From Chryseobacterium foetidum (GTDB lineage Bacteria; Bacteroidota; Bacteroidia; Flavobacteriales; Weeksellaceae): a stretch of DNA of 64,000 nt. This document shows positions 24,234 to 32,445 of the stretch, piece after piece (within the stretch, counting starts at the first letter, position 1; the number at the start of each line of letters is the position of its first letter). Both the position numbers and the translations under genes were made by a program. Under the pieces are notes generated by a model. It made no database searches. It was given only the letters and a program-made list of their open reading frames with translations, and had not been told where the DNA came from. Location of the stretch: NCBI RefSeq assembly GCF_025457425.1, contig NZ_JAMXIA010000001.1, forward strand, positions 372,001-436,000, in the 5' to 3' direction.

Positions 24234-25493
24234 TTAATTCTCTTTTCTTGGCTTCATGATCATTCTTATGGACGCATTATTTGTGATAAATAACCTAAAC
24301 CATTCTGCTGCCAGCCTGTATCTGTTTCTAAAACCAGTTAATGGGATAATGTGAATAAACAACCATGTAAACCATGCAAAAATACCGGTAAAGGAAAACT
24401 GAGGAAGATCTACCACAGCATTATATTTTGAAATAATCGCCATACTTCCTTTATCGTTATATCTGAATTCCTCCGGAGCTTGATTTTTAAATTTCCTTTT
24501 GATATTTTTTGCCAGAAGTTTCGCCTGCTGAATGGCAACCTGCGCAACCTGAGGATGACCCTTCGGAAACTCAGGATCAGTCATGTTAATACAGATGTCA
24601 CCCAATGCATAGATATTATTGAAACCGTTCACCAAATTGTAAGAATCCACAATGATTCTTTTTCCTTTTGCCAGCGAAGTTTCGGGAATGCCTTCGATGG
24701 TTCTGCCGATTACTCCCGAAGACCAGATCAAAGTTTTTGTTGGAATTTTGGTGCCGTCGGATAAAATTACATTTTCTTCCACATAATCTTTCACAGAAAC
24801 ATTTAATTTTATATTAACTCCCAATCTTTTGAGATTATCGTAAGCTGTCTTTTTTGCAGTATCACTCATGTTGGAAAGTAATGAAGGCAATGCATCTACC
24901 AAATAAAGATTACCGTGCCCGAAAGAAATATCCGGATAGTCTTTTTCTGCGATGTAGCCAGCCATTTCAGCAATCATTCCGGAAAGCTCAACACCGGTTG
25001 GTCCGCCTCCCGCAATTACGACATTGATAAGACTTTGTACATCTTCAGTCTTTGCATTTCGGGATGCTGTTTCAAGATTTTGGAGAATATGATTACGGAT
25101 GTAAAGCGCCTCGTCTATTGTTTTCATAGGAAGAGCACATTTTCTAACATTTTCAAGACCAAAGAAATTGGTTTCTGTTCCCAATGCCAAAACAAGTTCA
25201 TCATAATACAAAGTTCCCTCGTCTGTGATAATCTTATTCTCTTCAGGCACTACCCTTTCAAGGCTTGCCATATAAAGAGAAACATTTGAATATTTTGAAA
25301 ACAATTTTCTGAATGGATAAGAAATATGAGAAGGCTCAATAAATGCCGTAGCTACCTGATATATGAGCGGAGGGAAAAAGTGATAATTATTTCTGTCTAC
25401 CAGTGTGATTCTGAATCTTTCGTCATCCCCGATCGTCTTGATAAGATTTAAACCGGCAAAACCTCCGCCGACTATTACAATGTGCTTTTCCAT
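24234..25493 (-). CDS. ndh: Type II NADH dehydrogenase (NDH-2)
   Basis: 419-aa single-subunit membrane-associated NADH:quinone oxidoreductase. Two Rossmann motifs are visible, VIVGGGFAGLNL for FAD at the N-terminus and VIAGGGPTGVELSGMIAEMA for NADH, plus IYALGDI at the flavin C-terminal contact. The C-terminal 60 residues hold an amphipathic/hydrophobic stretch (FSFTGIFAWFTWLFIHIIPLTGF), the usual membrane anchor. The frame opens at 25526, but MEKHIVIVGGG from 25493 is the normal start and a possible sigma-54-like site (25522-25535) covers the longer version. Confidence 0.9.
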   Translation of the reverse strand: MEKHIVIVGGGFAGLNLIKTIGDDERFRITLVDRNNYHFFPPLIYQVATAFIEPSHISYPFRKLFSKYSNVSLYMASLERVVPEENKIITDEGTLYYDELVLALGTETNFFGLENVRKCALPMKTIDEALYIRNHILQNLETASRNAKTEDVQSLINVVIAGGGPTGVELSGMIAEMAGYIAEKDYPDISFGHGNLYLVDALPSLLSNMSDTAKKTAYDNLKRLGVNIKLNVSVKDYVEENVILSDGTKIPTKTLIWSSGVIGRTIEGIPETSLAKGKRIIVDSYNLVNGFNNIYALGDICINMTDPEFPKGHPQVAQVAIQQAKLLAKNIKRKFKNQAPEEFRYNDKGSMAIISKYNAVVDLPQFSFTGIFAWFTWLFIHIIPLTGFRNRYRLAAEWFRLFITNNASIRMIMKPRKEN

Positions 25494-25626
25494 AACAAAG
25501 AATTCTGTTGTGGTGAAGCCAACCAATATGAGACCAATTAGCCATTAAAAACCATTAAAATTTAAGAATTTTATTGAGAATTTTCGGAAGCAGCATTGTT
25601 CAAAAATTATCATTTTAAATTTCAAT

Positions 25627-26805
25627 CTAAACTAAAACAGACAAAGATTCCAATTTGCTTTTAAATATTTTAATTGCCTTAAAGCTTTCATTGTCTACTA
25701 CTCTCTTCATTGATGCTGGATCAAAAATATCCCAAATCCCGCTGTGATGCCAGTCATTCAGATCATCCCAGTCCGGACGGTCAACCACAGGATAAAAACA
25801 GCAACCTAAAAGCGGAATTCCTTTTTTCAAAACGGATAAACATTCTTTCGTAATGGAACGGATCCACTTTGCACGGTCTTCGCCGGGATGGCTGGTTTCT
25901 GAAATGACAACCGGTCTTCCATATCTCACAAAAACAGATTCAAGCAAATCATGAAGCGTTCGGTACTGGGGATGCGGCGGAATTTCAGCCCAAGGCAAAA
26001 ATTCGTGGGTTTCATTAATCCATTGATTGTTATAATAAAAATTCACTCCGATAATATCGAGATATTCAGGTTTACCGCCCAATTCGGGACAGATTCTACC
26101 TGATAAAATATCGTGTACCTGAAACTGCTCAAAATGCTTTTCCTCTGCAAATAAAACAGAATGTGGATCATTTTGATGATTCGAAACAATACTGATCAAA
26201 GGTTCAGTAACCATAATTCTCACAGATGAATCCACAATTTTCATCAACTCGATGCCTTCAATGTAAGCTTTCATCAGGGCATACTTCACTTCCCACCCTT
26301 GTCCAACGCAGTACGGTGAAGTTCCTCTTGCGTCGCCGCCAAGCCACGAAATAAAGCTCACTTCGTTAATAGGTGTTATAATTAAAGCACCTTCGGGAAC
26401 CAGACTTCGGTACTTGATTACAAATTCCCTGCAGAGGCTACTGAATCTTCTTGCAAACATCGGATGTAGCGGCGTAAGATCGTCGGGATAACCGAAATGA
26501 CAGATATCCCAAATAATCTGTATATTTTTATTTTGCGAAACCTGAATTAACCTTTCCACTTCAGACCAATCGTACTGATATGGTTTTGTTTCCACAGCAC
26601 TCCAGCGGATTCCTTCACGAACAGTTTTCATTCCGAGTGCATGCAGGCAGTCGTAGTCTTCTTCCAGATAGAGTTCATGACCAGAAGTTGCATACAAATC
26701 AACTCTTTCGCCAAATGTATTCTGATGGTCTGCACATTCAAATCCGCCCATCAGAAAACTGTTGAACGGATTGATATTGTTTGCAGAAAAATCATTACTG
26801 AACAT
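25627..26805 (-). CDS. Clan GH-A glycoside hydrolase (GH1-like)
   Basis: 392-aa cytoplasmic TIM-barrel hydrolase without signal peptide. The acid/base is Glu148 in ITPINEVSF and the likely nucleophile Glu303 in VVISETSHPGED; the first strands contain TVREGIRWSAVE and WDICHFGYPDDLTPLHP, as in GH1/GH5-type enzymes. It overlaps the end of the UDP-galactopyranose mutase gene by 11 bp, so it is the third gene of a glycosyltransferase-mutase-hydrolase operon. A plausible role is trimming a glycan made by that operon; specificity cannot be told. Confidence 0.83.
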   Translation of the reverse strand: MFSNDFSANNINPFNSFLMGGFECADHQNTFGERVDLYATSGHELYLEEDYDCLHALGMKTVREGIRWSAVETKPYQYDWSEVERLIQVSQNKNIQIIWDICHFGYPDDLTPLHPMFARRFSSLCREFVIKYRSLVPEGALIITPINEVSFISWLGGDARGTSPYCVGQGWEVKYALMKAYIEGIELMKIVDSSVRIMVTEPLISIVSNHQNDPHSVLFAEEKHFEQFQVHDILSGRICPELGGKPEYLDIIGVNFYYNNQWINETHEFLPWAEIPPHPQYRTLHDLLESVFVRYGRPVVISETSHPGEDRAKWIRSITKECLSVLKKGIPLLGCCFYPVVDRPDWDDLNDWHHSGIWDIFDPASMKRVVDNESFKAIKIFKSKLESLSVLV

Positions 26806-27898
26806 ATTCTTCCTGATTTTTTATTTTTCTGAACAGAGCAAGAGACTGTGCCACCACCTGATCCATATTGTAATACTTGTAAGTTGCCAAACGTCCTGTG
26901 AAAAGCACATCAGGATGTTCTTCCGCAAGTTTTCTGTACTGATTGTAAATTTCCTGATTCTGTTTTCTCGGGATCGGATAGTAAGGATCTCCATCAGCGG
27001 TAGGATATTCGTAAACAATGGTGGTTTTATCGTTTTTCTGTCCGGTAAGAAATTTAAATTCCGTAATTCTTGTATATAAATTTGAAGTAGGGAAATTAAC
27101 GGTTCCTGTGGACTGGTAATTATCCTGATTTAAAGTTTCAAATTTAAAATCGATCGAGCGGTATGGCAGTTTTCCGTAACAGTAGTCAAAATAAGTGTCG
27201 ATAGGTCCGGTATAAATCAGCTTTCTGAACGGAATAACATCTACAACATCCCTGTAATCAGTCTGAAGCATGATGCTGATATTTTTGTGAGACAACATTT
27301 TTTTAAACATTTCCGTATAACCGTTCTTCGGCATTGCCTGAAATGTATCTGTAAAATACCGGTCGTCTTTATTGGTTCTTGTAGGAACACGTGCAGTCAC
27401 CGATGCATCAAGCTCCGATGGGTCAAGATCCCACTGCTTTTTAGTATAACCTTTAAAGAATTTTTCATAAAGTTCCTTTCCCACAACATTCAGAACAACA
27501 TCTTCAGAAGTAAGAATAGGATTCCTTTTTTCTGCTTTTGAAGCCAAAAAATCGGTGACCTCATCTGATGTTAAATTCTTTCCATACAGATCATTTATTG
27601 TTGTAAGATTAATAGGAATCGGCACCAGCAAACCATCTACGCTTCCCAAAACACGGTGTTCGTAAGGTCTCCACTCCGTGAATTTCCCTAAATATTTAAA
27701 TACATCTTCAGAATTGGTATGGAAAATATGCGGTCCGTATTTATGAATTAGAATTCCCTCTTCGTTGTAATAATCATAGGCATTCCCGCCGATATGGTTG
27801 CGCTTGTCAACAATTAAGATTTTTTTTCCTTCCTCTGCAAGGCGTTCTGCCAATACTGCTCCGGCAAAACCGCAACCTACTATTAAAAAATCATACAT
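26795..27898 (-). CDS. glf: UDP-galactopyranose mutase
   Basis: 367-aa FAD enzyme converting UDP-galactopyranose to UDP-galactofuranose. Diagnostic segments are FLIVGCGFAGAVLAERLAEE, DKRNHIGGNAYDY, YGPHIFHT near 60-68, and FKGYTKKQWDLDPSELDASV; the C-terminal YEYPTADGDPYYPIP is also typical. Length is normal. It overlaps the upstream glycosyltransferase by 8 bp and the downstream hydrolase by 11 bp. Context points to galactofuranose-containing surface glycan synthesis. Confidence 0.95.
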   Translation of the reverse strand: MYDFLIVGCGFAGAVLAERLAEEGKKILIVDKRNHIGGNAYDYYNEEGILIHKYGPHIFHTNSEDVFKYLGKFTEWRPYEHRVLGSVDGLLVPIPINLTTINDLYGKNLTSDEVTDFLASKAEKRNPILTSEDVVLNVVGKELYEKFFKGYTKKQWDLDPSELDASVTARVPTRTNKDDRYFTDTFQAMPKNGYTEMFKKMLSHKNISIMLQTDYRDVVDVIPFRKLIYTGPIDTYFDYCYGKLPYRSIDFKFETLNQDNYQSTGTVNFPTSNLYTRITEFKFLTGQKNDKTTIVYEYPTADGDPYYPIPRKQNQEIYNQYRKLAEEHPDVLFTGRLATYKYYNMDQVVAQSLALFRKIKNQEEYVQ

Positions 27899-29003
27899 TG
27901 TTGATCTGTTTTTGTTTTTGTGTTACTTCAATTTTATTGATCAGTGCATTCATTCTGTTGAAAGTGTGATCCCATGATTCGTCTTCAAGAAAATGGTCTA
28001 CAGTACGCAGCCAGTGATCTTTGTCGGGATCTGTAAGGATTTTTTCTGCAGCTGAAATAAATGAGTCTGCATCATCTACAATCTGCACCAGTGCTGCGTT
28101 CCCGTACGGGTTCACAACGTCTTTAATCGCTGTAGAAATCACAGGCTTCCCTGCCGCAAGGTATTCAGGAGTTTTGGTAGGGCTGATGAACTCCGTAGAC
28201 TCATTCAGGGCAAACAAAATCAGGGCAATGTCCCAGTGGGCAATGTAAGCCGGAAGGTCTGTATAGCTTTTCGAGCCTAAATAATGAATGTTTTCTGCAC
28301 GTGGCAAATCATCAGGATTGATCTTCACAACCGGACCGATAATGACAAACTGCCAGTCGGGACGGTTGGCAGATACATTTCGCAGTAATTCTATATCAAA
28401 TCTTTCATCCACAACACCAAAAAATCCCATTCTCGGGAATCCTATGGCTTGCTGATCTTCGGGATCCGGCTGAAAAGTCCTCGCTTTCTCAAAATGCTGT
28501 TTGTCTATACTGCTTGGCATTGCATGGATGTTGTGATGCCTGTTTTTCTTCGCCTGATAAAGAGAATTTCCTCCCGTAAACACTACATCTGCTTTTTTGA
28601 AAAGGTCTTCTTCGAGTTGTAGAAGCTGAGGCGGTGCAAATCTGAATGCAGAAAGCTCATCCATAGAATCGTAGATTACTTTCTGAGGTCTGAGCTCAGT
28701 GGTAAACTGCAGAGCCATCGGGGTGTAATACCAACTTACATATTCTGTAATATCATATTCCCTTAAGACATGTAAAATAAGATTTTGAATTCTCTGGTTT
28801 GTAAAGTCATCATAGGCTGATATAATCAGTTCTACGATATAGACTCCATCCTGTACATTAACGGTGTGTCTGTCTGAATCTCCCAGTTTCGGCTCTTCAA
28901 AATAAAAGACCTGATACTGTTTTGCAAACCTTGTGAGTAAATGTTGTGGTCTTTGATAGACAAAGTTCCACGATAAGTGACTGAAACATAGTAAATACTT
29001 CAT
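27891..29003 (-). CDS. GT-B glycosyltransferase (family 4-like)
   Basis: 370-aa glycosyltransferase. It begins YLLCFSHLSWNFVYQRPQHLL, seen in a group of galactofuranosyl-linked transferases, and has the GT-B donor-site region GSKSYTDLPAYIAHWDIALI followed by STEFISPTKTPEYLAAGKPVIST near 270-295 with the conserved acidic residue that contacts the sugar nucleotide. First gene of the three-gene operon. A perfect 14-nt palindrome (29022-29035) lies 18 bp before its ATG. Confidence 0.87.
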   Translation of the reverse strand: MKYLLCFSHLSWNFVYQRPQHLLTRFAKQYQVFYFEEPKLGDSDRHTVNVQDGVYIVELIISAYDDFTNQRIQNLILHVLREYDITEYVSWYYTPMALQFTTELRPQKVIYDSMDELSAFRFAPPQLLQLEEDLFKKADVVFTGGNSLYQAKKNRHHNIHAMPSSIDKQHFEKARTFQPDPEDQQAIGFPRMGFFGVVDERFDIELLRNVSANRPDWQFVIIGPVVKINPDDLPRAENIHYLGSKSYTDLPAYIAHWDIALILFALNESTEFISPTKTPEYLAAGKPVISTAIKDVVNPYGNAALVQIVDDADSFISAAEKILTDPDKDHWLRTVDHFLEDESWDHTFNRMNALINKIEVTQKQKQINNV

Positions 29004-29021
29004 ATTTTATTGTTGTGGTTT

Positions 29022-29035
29022 AATTGTTAACAATT
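29022..29035. promoter_or_regulatory. Perfect palindrome AATTGTTAACAATT
   Basis: 14-nt perfect palindrome between the glycosyltransferase start and the divergent 77-aa gene. The inner 12 nt recur at 35311-35322 upstream of the DUF4142 gene. Candidate operator. Confidence 0.5.
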
Positions 29036-29227
29036 TAAAATAAGTATTTTATAATTGTTATGATTACAATCATAGAATTAAAATATTAAAATATTAAAAA
29101 TTATGGCGTGATTTTAGTGAGATTTTTTCAAAATAAATTTTTAGAAAACTGTTTTAATTTTATAAAAAATTATAACAAAAGATGAAAATTTTTCAGTTAG
29201 TAAAATTCAATTATTTATAAAGATTAT

Positions 29228-29461
29228 ATGGCAACAGTAGTATTTAAAAAAGAAGATTTTGTAGAAAACGAATCCGGAGAATTTCTTGTAGAATATAAGA
29301 TCCAGGAAATTGGTCAGGGAAGCAATCTCATCGTTGAGGAAATGAACAGCAGTGGCGAATACGAAGTGGTACAGGTTCCCATCAGGCGTCAGAATGAAAG
29401 TATGTTTATCTGCTTCTCGCATCCGGCTGACGGCAGACTTATTTTTGAAAAATATGATTAA
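29228..29461 (+). CDS. Small hypothetical protein
   Basis: 77-aa cytoplasmic protein, acidic, with predicted beta-strands (ATVVFKKEDFVE, FLVEYKIQEIG, YEVVQVPIRRQNESMFICFS). No signal peptide, one cysteine, no known motif. It is followed by two terminator hairpins (29548-29581 and 29585-29605), which support its being a transcribed gene. Function unknown. Confidence 0.6.
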   Translation: MATVVFKKEDFVENESGEFLVEYKIQEIGQGSNLIVEEMNSSGEYEVVQVPIRRQNESMFICFSHPADGRLIFEKYD

Positions 29462-29547
29462 AATAGAAGTTACTGTGATTCAAGACAAGACACCTATTGC
29501 TAATGATATGTTCTATAATTTTGTTGCGTTAATTAATACGCCGAAGC

Positions 29548-29606
29548 ACACAAACCTTATATTCAGCATTTGTGTTTTTTTAACCTCTCTCCGGAGAGGG
29601 TTTTTC
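29548..29606 (+). terminator. Tandem terminators after the 77-aa gene
   Basis: First hairpin ACACAAA/TTTGTGT with T-run; immediately after it a second, perfect CTCTCC/GGAGAG palindrome with TTTTTCTT. Two terminators in series, 86 bp after the stop. Confidence 0.75.
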
Positions 29607-29647
29607 TTGATTATATTTTGAGACAAAGATTACATCCGACAATAACG

Positions 29648-29684
29648 AATCCGTCTCACAACAAAATTTGAGGCGGATTTTTTA
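29648..29684 (+). terminator. Inward-reading hairpin terminator at the left IS end
   Basis: AATCCGTCTCA/TGAGGCGGATT stem (one G-T pair), 10-nt loop, T-run on the plus strand, pointing into the insertion sequence. Confidence 0.75.
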
Positions 29685-29715
29685 TTTCAGTAAAATGTAT
29701 ATTATTTTGGAAAAT

Positions 29716-29744
29716 AGAAAAAGTTGTCCTCTTTAGGCAACTTT
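29716..29744 (-). terminator. Transposase terminator overlapping its stop codon
   Basis: Minus-strand AAAGTTG/CAACTTT stem followed by T; the transposase stop codon lies in the loop. Confidence 0.55.
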
Positions 29745-31277
29745 CTTTCTTAGATTGTGTGCTAAAGCGTGTAAACCGAACTCCAATTCTACTTTTTTCA
29801 GACCTTTGAGGGTAAACCGCTTAAAATTATTGCAATGTTTGAGATGTGCAAACACAGGTTCTACTTCAACCGAGCGTTGTTTTCTTTTTTTAATGCCTTT
29901 TTCACTGTTTAAAAGCTTTCGTATTTTCTCTTTGTAATCTTCCAAATGATGGTTCCGTTCGATGCTTCGGTTTTCTTTGGAACTGTGGCAAACGCCTCTA
30001 ATTGGGCATCCATAGCAGTTTTTAGCCTGATAATGGGAGAGCTTTTGAGGATAACCGGTCTTGGTTTTGCGCGTGCTTTCGTGCGTTTTTTCCATCTTTT
30101 GTCCCATCGGACAGATATAAAAATCGCCTTCCCCGTTGTAATGCAGATTTTCTTTGCTGAAAGTCTTGTGTTTCGCCTGATAATGGGCATTCTGCTCTTT
30201 GTCGAAAGTATTGTATTTTACAAATGGTGTAATATTGTTCTGTTCCAATAATTCGTAGTTCTGCTCGCTTCCGTACCCCGCATCGGCAGTGAGTTCTTCC
30301 AACTCTTCCATTCTTTTTTTACCAAACAATTTCTCAAAATTTTCCAAATGACGCTCCAAAGTATTGATATCATTGGTTTGCTGATGGATGGTATAATTGA
30401 CGATGATTTGATTCTCTGTGGAAATCTGTGCATTATAAGCCGGTTTGAGCTGTCCATTCATCATGTGATCGTCCTTCATTCTCATGAAAGTAGCATCTTC
30501 ATCGGTCTTGCTGTAGGAATTCCGCTCTGCTAAAATAGCTTCCTGAGCTTCGTATTTATCGAGGTTTTTCTCAAAATTGTTTTTAATGTAATTCAGTTTG
30601 GCTTTGGCTTTTTTGTCGGAATCGGTTTTACCCCCGCTGCCTTTTAATTTGGCATTGATATTTTCTGCCGTTTGCCGGATTTTTTCTTTGCTGATCTCTT
30701 TGAACTCCGGCGGTTCAGGGTCTTTATCTTCTTCCTTTGCCACACTTTGAGCGTATTTCCAGAGCTCTTCCAGTTGACGAAGCATTTTTTCTTTGTTGGT
30801 TTTGATGGAATTTGCCCAGACAAAAGTGTAGCGACCCGCCTGTGCTTCAATTTTGGTTCCGTCTACAAACACCTGTTTCAGGCTCACCAAACCTTCTTCT
30901 GCCAAAAGCAAAACCACCTGGGAGAAAATATTTTTGAAGGCGGCTTCAAGTTTATGGGCACGAAAACGGTTCACGGTATTGTGATCTACAATACTCATGT
31001 TGGAGAGCCACATGAAGTTGATGTTTTCACGAAGCGCTTTTTCGATTTTCCGCGATGAATAAATATTGTTCATATACGCAAAAACCATCACCTTGAGCAT
31101 CATCACAGGGTGATAACTGGGATTTCCTTCTTTACTGTAAGCTTTCAGGAGCGGGTCAATGTTTACCTTCTCCAAAATATCATTAACGATCCGAACAGGA
31201 TGATTTTCGGGAATCAAATCCTCAAAACTATAAGGAAACAAAACCAACTGATTTTGATTATAATGCTTAAAATTCAT
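29733..31277 (-). CDS. IS1182 family transposase
   Basis: 514-aa intact DDE transposase. N-terminal YNQNQLVLFPYSFEDLIPENHPVR and HPVMMLKVMVFAYMNNIYSSR are the IS1182/IS5-like entry domain; the catalytic aspartates lie in QVFVDGTKIEA and ELTADAGYGSEQNYE, and the C-terminal Glu in the RSVEVEPVFAHLKH region. A cysteine cluster (ICPMGQ, NCYGCPIRGVCHSS) before the last part resembles the zinc-like insert of this family. The start is the ATG at 31277; the TTG at 31283 also stays in frame. No frameshift or internal stop, so it may be active. Confidence 0.93.
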   Translation of the reverse strand: MNFKHYNQNQLVLFPYSFEDLIPENHPVRIVNDILEKVNIDPLLKAYSKEGNPSYHPVMMLKVMVFAYMNNIYSSRKIEKALRENINFMWLSNMSIVDHNTVNRFRAHKLEAAFKNIFSQVVLLLAEEGLVSLKQVFVDGTKIEAQAGRYTFVWANSIKTNKEKMLRQLEELWKYAQSVAKEEDKDPEPPEFKEISKEKIRQTAENINAKLKGSGGKTDSDKKAKAKLNYIKNNFEKNLDKYEAQEAILAERNSYSKTDEDATFMRMKDDHMMNGQLKPAYNAQISTENQIIVNYTIHQQTNDINTLERHLENFEKLFGKKRMEELEELTADAGYGSEQNYELLEQNNITPFVKYNTFDKEQNAHYQAKHKTFSKENLHYNGEGDFYICPMGQKMEKTHESTRKTKTGYPQKLSHYQAKNCYGCPIRGVCHSSKENRSIERNHHLEDYKEKIRKLLNSEKGIKKRKQRSVEVEPVFAHLKHCNNFKRFTLKGLKKVELEFGLHALAHNLRKKVA

Positions 31278-31285
31278 AAACAACT

Positions 31286-31300
31286 ATCTGATTATCAGAT
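31286..31300. promoter_or_regulatory. Palindrome ATCTGAT-T-ATCAGAT before the transposase start
   Basis: Perfect 7-nt arms with a one-base centre, ending 8 bp before the transposase ATG at 31277; a candidate binding site for transposase or a regulator. Confidence 0.4.
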
Positions 31301-31330
31301 ATAAATATACGAAATCCTGCAATAATTACC

Positions 31331-31358
31331 AAAAAAAACCGCCTCAGTTGTGAGACGG
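31331..31358 (-). terminator. Inward-reading hairpin terminator at the right IS end / after the GT32 gene
   Basis: Minus-strand CCGTCTCA, loop CAAC, TGAGGCGG, then eight T. It lies 20 bp after the GT32 stop and upstream of the transposase, so it would stop GT32 transcription from entering the transposase gene. Confidence 0.82.
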
Positions 31359-31379
31359 ATTCATTATTAAAATTAAAAA

Positions 31380-32156
31380 TCAGTTTCTTTTCTGAAGATA
31401 ATCTTCAATTTTATCTTTAGGTATAAGATCCAGAATTTTATTGACATCTATGATTTTATGTTCTGTAATAATGCTTTTCACTGCTTTTGCTGCACCTGGC
31501 TCATTTATCAACCGTTCTATAAGTCCGTAAACATTCACCATTTTTTTGTGCGTATTTTCTTCGTCACCGCCAAACCATGATCCGTTAAAATGATGACTCA
31601 CATAATTTTTCGGTAAATCCTGAGAGAAATAGATAGATGGATATAGCGTAACATCATGTTTCAAATGTTGTATTGTATCGCTGTATCGGTCTGCACCATA
31701 CTCTTTTTCCAGCATTTCAGAAAAGATATCTGTGTTGATTCTTTCTACGAAGCCTTCCTGCTTATTGTAATATTCTGTGAAATCTTTAGCCAGCTGATGT
31801 TTTGGTTCTGCCATCCAGAATGCGGAGTATGGAACGCCTTTCACTTCAAATCCGCAGACTGCTTTTTCGTTTAAAAATTCATCAAGAGGAAGTTTAAGTT
31901 CCATATCGGTGTCCAAATAAATTCCGCCATGATCGTACATTACTTTCGACCGTACGTAATCCGATACAAAAGCCCACTTTTTCTGAGCAAAAGCTTCTTT
32001 TACATAATTATTGTCTTCAAGGGGAGCATTGCTTTCGTTCCATTCTACAATTTCAAAATCGGGATGAATTTTTTTCCATGTTTTGAGACAGTGCTCTGCC
32101 AGTTCATCTTTTTTTCCGCCTCCAAACCAGCAGTAATGTATTTTTTTTGGAATCAT
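31380..32156 (-). CDS. Glycosyltransferase family 32 protein
   Basis: 258-aa cytoplasmic transferase. It begins MIPKKIHYCWFGG and contains VSDYVRSKVMYDHGGIYLDTDMEL with the DXD metal/sugar-nucleotide motif at Asp82-Thr-Asp84, the hallmarks of GT32 (DXD) capsular and O-antigen glycosyltransferases. Length normal. It stands alone, separated from the galactofuranose operon by the insertion sequence, so a relationship before the insertion is possible. A weak GG-N10-GC site lies at 32217-32230. Confidence 0.9.
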   Translation of the reverse strand: MIPKKIHYCWFGGGKKDELAEHCLKTWKKIHPDFEIVEWNESNAPLEDNNYVKEAFAQKKWAFVSDYVRSKVMYDHGGIYLDTDMELKLPLDEFLNEKAVCGFEVKGVPYSAFWMAEPKHQLAKDFTEYYNKQEGFVERINTDIFSEMLEKEYGADRYSDTIQHLKHDVTLYPSIYFSQDLPKNYVSHHFNGSWFGGDEENTHKKMVNVYGLIERLINEPGAAKAVKSIITEHKIIDVNKILDLIPKDKIEDYLQKRN

Positions 32157-32445
32157 AATTAATTATTTGATGTGATTGTATACAAAAGCAGCGAACCTGC
32201 CTTTTCTCTTCTATCTGCAAAAAACAAACCTTTACCGAAATTTTTAATAAAATCAAATACCACTTTTTCATCTGAAACTTATTTTAAAACAGACTTAAAT
32301 ATTATTTTTAGTCGAAATTAAATTTAAAGGAATTGAAAATCAGTTTTATAAACATATTTAAAGATTAAATGGTACGGTTATTTCTTTTCAAGAAATCAGT
32401 CGGAATTGTATCTGATTTTATTTCACGAATTTTCATTAAACCTTT
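32157..32445. other. Intergenic region between divergent GT32 and amylase genes
   Basis: 289 bp, AT-rich, no ORF. Holds a weak sigma-54-like site for the GT32 gene on the minus strand (32217-32230, GG-N10-GC) and a TGGTACG-N4-TTTCT stretch at 32370-32385 ahead of the amylase on the plus strand. Confidence 0.4.

Larger units (their letters stand above)
29647..31362. mobile_element. IS1182-family insertion sequence
   Basis: About 1.7 kb around a single DDE transposase gene. The proposed inverted ends read inward from both sides as GAATCCGTCTCACAAC (29647-29662 and 31362-31347), continuing with TGAGGCGG and a T-run after a small indel. Each end is itself a hairpin plus T-run, so it would terminate transcription entering the element. 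Flanking target duplication is not evident; the match may extend five bases outward. An alternative reading is that the right hairpin is simply the terminator of the GT32 gene. Confidence 0.72.

Noticed and set aside
29946..31058. Long plus-strand open frames opposite the transposase
   Set aside because: Antisense shadows of an intact IS1182 transposase; no independent coding evidence.
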